From the NCBI RefSeq assembly GCF_003439925.1, contig NZ_QQRR01000001.1:806001-870000 (forward strand): a stretch of 64,000 nucleotides of DNA, read 5' to 3'. The stretch is from Haloprofundus halophilus. GTDB taxonomy: Archaea; Halobacteriota; Halobacteria; Halobacteriales; Haloferacaceae. Shown here piece after piece: positions 59,507-64,000 of the stretch. The notes under the pieces are model-generated. The model made no database searches and was not told the origin of the DNA. It worked only from the letters and a program-made list of their open reading frames with translations. The position numbers were made by a program, and so were the translations under genes. The first letter of the stretch is position 1, and every line of letters starts with the position of its first letter.

Positions 59507-60937
59507 CTATCCGAGGCTCCCCTCCATCTCGAGTTCGACGAGGCGGTTGAGTTCGACCGCGTACTCGATGGGCAGTTCCTCCGTGATGGGTTCGATGAAC
59601 CCGGAGACGATCATCTGCTTGGCGTCGTCGTCGTCGAGACCGCGCGACTGGAGGTAGAAGATGTCCTCGTCGCCGATCTTGCCGACGGTCGCCTCGTGGG
59701 CGACGTCGACGCGCGACTCGTTGATCTCCATGTACGGCATCGTGTCCGAGGTGGACTCGTTGTCGAACATCAGCGCGTCGCACTCGACGGCCGTCGAGGA
59801 GTCGTACGCGCCGTCGGCGATGTGGACGAGGCCGCGGTAGTTGGTGCGGCCGCCGTCCTTACTGATACTCTTGGACTCGATGGTCGACTTCGTCTCGGGG
59901 GCGTTGTGGTACACCTTCGCGCCGGTGTCGATGTTCTGCCCCTCGCCCGCGAACGCGATGGTGATGTGGTTGTCCGAGGCGCCGCGGCCCTTCAGGATGG
60001 ACGCCGGGTAGAGCATCGTCGCTTTCGAGCCCATCGAGCCCGAAATCCACTCCATGCGGCCGCCCTTCTCGACGATGGCGCGCTTGGTGTTGAGGTTGTA
60101 CGTGTTCTTCGACCAGTTCTGCACCGTCGAGTACTGGACGTGGGCGTCCTCGCCGACGAACACCTCGACGCCGCCGGAGTGCAGGTTGAACGCCGAGTAC
60201 TTCGGCGCCGAACAGCCCTCGATGTAGTGGACTTCCGAGCCCTCCTCGGCGACGATGAGCGTGTGCTCGAACTGGCCCATCCCTTCCGAGTTCATGCGGA
60301 AGTACGCCTGCACCGGCATGTCGACGGTCGTGTCCTCGGGGACGTAGACGAACGACCCGCCGGACCAGATGGCGCCGTGGAGCGCGGCGAACTTGTTGTC
60401 GCTCGGGGGGACGCACTTCGTCATGAAGTACTCCTTGACGATGTCTTCGTGCTCCTGGACCGCCTGGTCCATGTTCATGAAGACGACGCCCTTCTCCTCC
60501 CAGCGCTCCTGCATGTTCTGGTAGACGACCTCGGACTCGTACTGCGCGCCGACGCCCGAGAGCGCGTTCTTCTCGGCTTCCGGGATGCCGAGTTTGTCGA
60601 ACGTGTCCTTGATCTCCTCGGGGAGGTCCGTCCAGTCGTCGACGCTGCCGCGCGTCTCGACGTCCGGTCGGATGTACGGGATAATCTCGTTCACGTCGAC
60701 TTCCGAGAGGTCCGGCTGGCCGGGCCAGTCGGTCGGCATCGGCATCTTCTGGAACTGCTTCAGCGCGCGGAGGCGTCGCTGGAGCATCCACTCGGGTTCG
60801 TCTTTGTCCTCGGAGATGACCCGGATGGTCTCCTCCGTGAGGCCCTTGTCGGCTTGGAAGGAGGATTTCTGCTCCTTCTTGAACTCGAAGCGGGCCTCGG
60901 TGTCTGTCTCTTTTAGGTGGTCTTGTTCTGAACTCAT
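59507..60937 (-). CDS. sufB: SufB, Fe-S cluster scaffold, 476 aa
   Basis: SufB core motifs include AALHGAIWSGGSFVYVPEDT, YIEGCSAPKYSAFNLHSGGV and GHINIGTGAK-like VYHNAPETKSTIESKSISKD. The C-terminal VDVAHEATVGKIGDEDIFYL, QSRGLDDDDAKQMIVSGFIE holds the usual SufD-partner and cluster region. It should bind the nascent cluster with SufC and SufD. The stop abuts the sufD ATG. The start at 60937 gives MSSEQDHLKETDTEARFEFK, 34 nt after sufC. Full length. Confidence 0.96.
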   Translation of the reverse strand: MSSEQDHLKETDTEARFEFKKEQKSSFQADKGLTEETIRVISEDKDEPEWMLQRRLRALKQFQKMPMPTDWPGQPDLSEVDVNEIIPYIRPDVETRGSVDDWTDLPEEIKDTFDKLGIPEAEKNALSGVGAQYESEVVYQNMQERWEEKGVVFMNMDQAVQEHEDIVKEYFMTKCVPPSDNKFAALHGAIWSGGSFVYVPEDTTVDMPVQAYFRMNSEGMGQFEHTLIVAEEGSEVHYIEGCSAPKYSAFNLHSGGVEVFVGEDAHVQYSTVQNWSKNTYNLNTKRAIVEKGGRMEWISGSMGSKATMLYPASILKGRGASDNHITIAFAGEGQNIDTGAKVYHNAPETKSTIESKSISKDGGRTNYRGLVHIADGAYDSSTAVECDALMFDNESTSDTMPYMEINESRVDVAHEATVGKIGDEDIFYLQSRGLDDDDAKQMIVSGFIEPITEELPIEYAVELNRLVELEMEGSLG

Positions 60938-60971
60938 GGTTAGTTAGGTTGGTGTAGCTGGTGCAGCCTTA

Positions 60972-61886
60972 TCAGGCTGTCTCGTAGGTCTGCTCGCGGA
61001 CCCAGTCGTAGCCTTTGTCCTCGAGTTTGACGGCGAGTTCGGGGCCGCCCTCCATGACGACCTCGCCGTCGAGCATGATGTGGACGACGTCGGGTTCGAC
61101 ATAGTCGAGGATGCGCTGGTAGTGCGTGATCTGCAGGATACCCGTCCCCTGCTCGTCGCGGAGCGCGTTGATGCCCTCGGAGACGTCCTGCAGGCGGTCG
61201 ATGTCGAGACCGGAGTCGATCTCGTCGAGCACGGCGAGCGAGGGTTCGAGAATCGCCGCCTGAAGCACCTCGTTCTGCTTCTTCTCGCCGCCGGAGAAGC
61301 CCGCGTTGAGATAGCGCTGGGCGAACTTCTCGTCCATGTCGAGCAGCTCCATCTTCTCCTTCAGGAGCTGTTGGAACTCGGCAACACCGACTTCGCCCTC
61401 GTCCGCGGGGCCCTCCATCGGGGAGGTGTCGTAGCCCGACTCCTCTTCTTCCTCGGCGTCGTCGCCGTCGTCCTCCTCGAACAGCTCTTCGCGCTCTTCG
61501 AGTTTGGCGTTCAGCGCCTGGCGGAGGAAGTTCGTCATCGTGACGCCTTCGATCTCGGCGGGGTACTGGAAACCGAGGAAGATACCGAGCGCCGCGCGCT
61601 CGTTCGGTTCCAGTTCGAGCAGATTCCACGTGCGCTTGTCTTCGGGAATCTCGAACTCGTCGCCGAACTCGTTCTCGTCGAGGTGGAGCAGAATCTCACC
61701 GTCTGTGACCTCGTAGGCGGGGTGCCCGGCGATGATCTTCGCCGTGGTCGACTTCCCGGAGCCGTTCGGGCCCATCAGGGCGTGAATTTCGCCCGACTTG
61801 ACTTCCAGGTCGACGCCTCGGAGAATCTTCTCTCCGTCCTCGACTGCGACCTCCGCATGGAGGTTCTTGATTTCGAGTGTTGCCAT
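60972..61886 (-). CDS. sufC: SufC ATPase with an acidic insertion, 304 aa
   Basis: This is the ABC-type ATPase of the SUF system. Walker A is [15 protein letters not shown], the signature [14 protein letters not shown], Walker [13 protein letters not shown] and the switch His in QITHYQRIL. Between the Q-loop region and the signature there is an acidic insertion (about residues 135-165, with [15 protein letters not shown]) that lengthens the protein to 304 residues against about 250 in bacteria; haloarchaeal SufC proteins are often like this. It is the first gene of the operon. A dyad at 61928-61941 sits 42-55 nt upstream. Confidence 0.95.
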   Translation of the reverse strand: MATLEIKNLHAEVAVEDGEKILRGVDLEVKSGEIHALMGPNGSGKSTTAKIIAGHPAYEVTDGEILLHLDENEFGDEFEIPEDKRTWNLLELEPNERAALGIFLGFQYPAEIEGVTMTNFLRQALNAKLEEREELFEEDDGDDAEEEEESGYDTSPMEGPADEGEVGVAEFQQLLKEKMELLDMDEKFAQRYLNAGFSGGEKKQNEVLQAAILEPSLAVLDEIDSGLDIDRLQDVSEGINALRDEQGTGILQITHYQRILDYVEPDVVHIMLDGEVVMEGGPELAVKLEDKGYDWVREQTYETA

Positions 61887-61927
61887 AGTGTGTTCCTCGT
61901 GTTCGACGGTGGGGGCTTGCGCCCATT

Positions 61928-61941
61928 AATGCTTACGCATT
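61928..61941. promoter_or_regulatory. Dyad AATGC-TTAC-GCATT upstream of sufC
   Basis: This is a perfect 5 bp inverted repeat (61928-61932 and 61937-61941) with 4 nt spacing, about 42-55 nt before the sufC ATG and next to AT-rich sequence (TTAAT, GTAAAT) able to act as a TATA region. It is a candidate operator for the SUF operon, perhaps for the nearby DtxR-type regulator, which is not shown. Confidence 0.35.
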
Positions 61942-62062
61942 TACCCCCTACGGTTTCCGCTGCGAGGAAATTTGTTTTCGGTATCGAAAACACAGGGTCG
62001 ACAGAACCCGTCGACTGCGGGAGGTTTTGTCGCCGCTCGACGAACGAAGCGGGAACTCGTTC

Positions 62063-64000
62063 TCAGCCGAACTGGCCGAGTCCGGTCTGCTGTTGGCCGC
62101 TTTTGACCTCGTCCCACGAGAGGCCGAGCGCCTCGATGATTCGGGCGATGGGCCCTTCGAGCGTCTTTTCGAGCATCTTGTCCCAGTCCACCTCGAACTC
62201 CTCGGGGACCTGGTCGGCGTACTCGAAGCAGATAACGTCGGGGTTTCGTTTGAACTCGCCGTACAGCGGGTCCGTCCGCGCGTCGAAGCCGCGCTCCTCC
62301 TCCATCCGGCGGAAGAACGCCGGATGAACCTTCTTCAGGTAGAGGCGTTTGGGCTTCGACCCGCGCTGGAAGTTCGTCCCCAACAGGAGGTTCGCGTACT
62401 TCGCACCCCGTACTTGGGCCGTGTCGGTGTCGTAACTCTCCAGCCGCTTGCCGATACCGCTCGGGATGCCTATCTCCTCGAGGTTCGCGTCCTCGTCCTG
62501 GAAGTCCCGAATCACGTCGCGGACGTACTCTTTGATGTCGTCAGTGTCGCTCCCGGTGACGATCATCTCGATGACCTGCTTCTGCACCCGCTTCGTGATC
62601 GGCGCGATGTCGGAGCGCTTGTACTCGAAGCCGGTGATGTCGATGTCGTCGACGTCCTTGCCCTCCTTCCAGACGATGTGTCCGGCGTAGCGTTTCTTGC
62701 GACCCGCCTGGAAGAACCGCCGGTAGAGCTTCTCGAACTCGATCTGGAACCGGTGTTCGTCGGCGTCGAGTTCCTCGCGCGCGAAGTCGTCGTACCGCTC
62801 GTTGATGTGTTCCTCTATCTCGAACGACTGCTCGATGGCTTCGTCCTTCGACACGTCGGGACCGAGGCTTATCATCACGCTGTCGGTGTCGCCGTAGGCG
62901 ACCTCGTAGTCGATCTCGTTCGCGGCGGTCTGCGTGAAGTCGATGACCTCCCGACCCGTCGCGGTGATGGCCGCGGCGTTCTCCTTGTCGTAGAGGCGGA
63001 ACCGGTCCCACCCCGAGACGCCGTAGAGGGAGTTCATGATGACCTTCACCGCCGCCTGCTGGCGGTCGTACTGCTCGTACGCCGGAGAGCCGGGTTTGTA
63101 GTCGTTCCGGAGCGCCTTCTTCTCCTCGCGCTCGGTCAGCAGGTCGTCGATCATCTCGCGCATCATCCCGTCGGGTTCGCGGCGGAAGCGCGTCCCGTTC
63201 GGTGCGCGGTACGTTTCGCCCTCGTAGTCGGGGCCGACTTTCGTCTCCGGCGAGGCGTTGATGGTCACCATGCACATCGGGTACAGCGACTTCAGGTCGA
63301 GCACCGTGACGTTCTCCTTGACGCCCGTGATGGGGTCGAACACCGCGCCGCCCTCGAAGTCCTCGGACTCCTGTTGGCCCTTGGTCGGCAGGACGAACTC
63401 GCCGTGGGCTTTGTGCAGCACGTAGACGTCCACCGCATCGCCCGCCGTCGGGGCGTCTTCGAGCAGACAGCCGACGAACGTCCGCACCTCGTCCCAGAAG
63501 GGGATGACCTCCTGCTTGCGGTCGATTTCGACGCAGAGCTCCACGTCGCGGACGTTGTACTCCAGGAGCCGAGTGGGGTCCTGCTCCCAGAGGTCGCCGA
63601 TGCTGCCCGCGTAGCGTTCCTTGCCCACGTCGAGTTCGAGTTCGCCGACGGCGTCGAGGCGATAGGACTCCAGTTCGCTGAACTGCGTCTTCTTGTACGC
63701 GTACAGCAGGTCGAACACCACGCGGCCCTTGACGTTCGGTCCGCCCCACCCGCTGCGCCACACTTCGTTCACCCGCGAGAGGCGGTCGATGCGGAGGTCG
63801 TAGTCGGTGAACGCGTCGAGTTTCTCCAGTCGGTCGAGGAAGTACGGCGCGTCGAAATCCTCGAAGTTCCAGCCGGTGAGCACGTCGGGGTCGGTCTCTT
63901 CGACGTATGTGACGAACGCGTCGAGCATCGCCTCCTCCTCGTCGAAGATACGCACGTCGACGTCGGTGTCGTCGCGGTACGGGGCGTACTCGTCCAGCGC
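62063..64000 (-). CDS. polB: DNA polymerase family B, C-terminal part (5' end outside the window)
   Basis: This is the main replicative-type B polymerase. Visible are exonuclease motif II TGWNFEDFDAPYFLDRL and motif III NVRDVELCVEIDRKQ, then polymerase motif A LDLKSLYPMCMVTI, motif B QAAVKVIMNSLYGVSGWD and motif C VAYGDTDSVMISLG. No intein interrupts these motifs, although haloarchaeal polB genes often carry them. The frame is open to position 64000, so the N-terminal third is missing. The C-terminus (LGLSWDEVKSGQQQTGLGQF) is complete. Confidence 0.96.
   Translation of the reverse strand, partial: ALDEYAPYRDDTDVDVRIFDEEEAMLDAFVTYVEETDPDVLTGWNFEDFDAPYFLDRLEKLDAFTDYDLRIDRLSRVNEVWRSGWGGPNVKGRVVFDLLYAYKKTQFSELESYRLDAVGELELDVGKERYAGSIGDLWEQDPTRLLEYNVRDVELCVEIDRKQEVIPFWDEVRTFVGCLLEDAPTAGDAVDVYVLHKAHGEFVLPTKGQQESEDFEGGAVFDPITGVKENVTVLDLKSLYPMCMVTINASPETKVGPDYEGETYRAPNGTRFRREPDGMMREMIDDLLTEREEKKALRNDYKPGSPAYEQYDRQQAAVKVIMNSLYGVSGWDRFRLYDKENAAAITATGREVIDFTQTAANEIDYEVAYGDTDSVMISLGPDVSKDEAIEQSFEIEEHINERYDDFAREELDADEHRFQIEFEKLYRRFFQAGRKKRYAGHIVWKEGKDVDDIDITGFEYKRSDIAPITKRVQKQVIEMIVTGSDTDDIKEYVRDVIRDFQDEDANLEEIGIPSGIGKRLESYDTDTAQVRGAKYANLLLGTNFQRGSKPKRLYLKKVHPAFFRRMEEERGFDARTDPLYGEFKRNPDVICFEYADQVPEEFEVDWDKMLEKTLEGPIARIIEALGLSWDEVKSGQQQTGLGQFG

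Overview
This window is chromosomal DNA from a halophilic archaeon (class Halobacteria). The evidence is consistent: very high G+C with G/C-ending codons, strongly acidic proteins, TATA boxes 24-33 nt upstream of start codons that mostly lack ribosome-binding sites (leaderless mRNAs), twin-arginine signal peptides on secreted proteins, and haloarchaeal gene sets (coxA with small cox-cluster membrane proteins, KorAB, geranylgeranyl reductase, aCPSF1, SufCBD, family B DNA polymerase). The style fits Haloferacales, but I cannot name a genus. No rRNA or CRISPR array is present; one tRNA gene is.

Layout. 1-600 holds the start of a DRG-type GTPase, followed by a 4 x 29 bp tandem repeat. 1.1-5.1 kb is a respiratory cluster: two cox-cluster membrane proteins, cytochrome c oxidase subunit I, a 27-residue membrane microprotein, another membrane protein and a UspA protein. 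5-10.5 kb carries a thioredoxin-like protein, a GNAT acetyltransferase with a zinc-binding tail, a Tat lipoprotein, a Tat beta-helix protein and a SnoaL-like protein. 10.6-19.7 kb is acyl-CoA and acetate metabolism: acyl-CoA synthetase, a DUF4212/SSS symporter pair with UspA and a small membrane protein, acetyl-CoA synthetase and a methylmalonyl-CoA mutase large subunit. 19.8-21.3 kb is a solitary TnpB insertion element of lower G+C.

21.4-26 kb is a regulatory block: a DUF7344 HTH protein, a Bat-like HTH-10 regulator, a double-domain KaiC-like ATPase and a flavin reductase-like protein. 26.2-28.9 kb encodes 2-oxoacid:ferredoxin oxidoreductase. 29-38 kb holds membrane proteins and lipoproteins, geranylgeranyl reductase, a DUF218 protein, an aldo/keto reductase, DUF373, SppA-type protease and a coiled-coil protein. 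Two related structured 3' elements follow korB and the reductase gene. 38-50 kb is housekeeping: DUF371, endonuclease III, methylglyoxal synthase, the aCPSF1 termination nuclease, prolyl-tRNA synthetase and glutamate synthase. 50-56.6 kb is mixed: Tat proteins, a peroxiredoxin, an SDR gene beside its own degraded paralogue, an HD protein, AlaX and an FkbM methyltransferase. 56.8 kb carries tRNA-Gln(UUG). 57-62 kb is an iron/Fe-S block, all on the minus strand: sufC-sufB-sufD, a ferritin-like protein and a DtxR-type regulator. The window ends inside DNA polymerase B.

Functional links. KorAB, acetyl-CoA synthetase, the acetate-type symporter and the mutase feed acyl-CoAs and reduced ferredoxin into central metabolism, and the cox cluster is the respiratory end. 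The SUF-ferritin-DtxR cluster couples Fe-S assembly with iron handling. No large undescribed system is evident. The most notable signals are a perfect dyad over the cox-cluster promoter, an in-frame open tail after the coxA stop, a KaiC-like ATPase beside a Bat-like regulator, a leader ORF overlapping the ferritin-like start, and several tandem repeats placed at gene ends.
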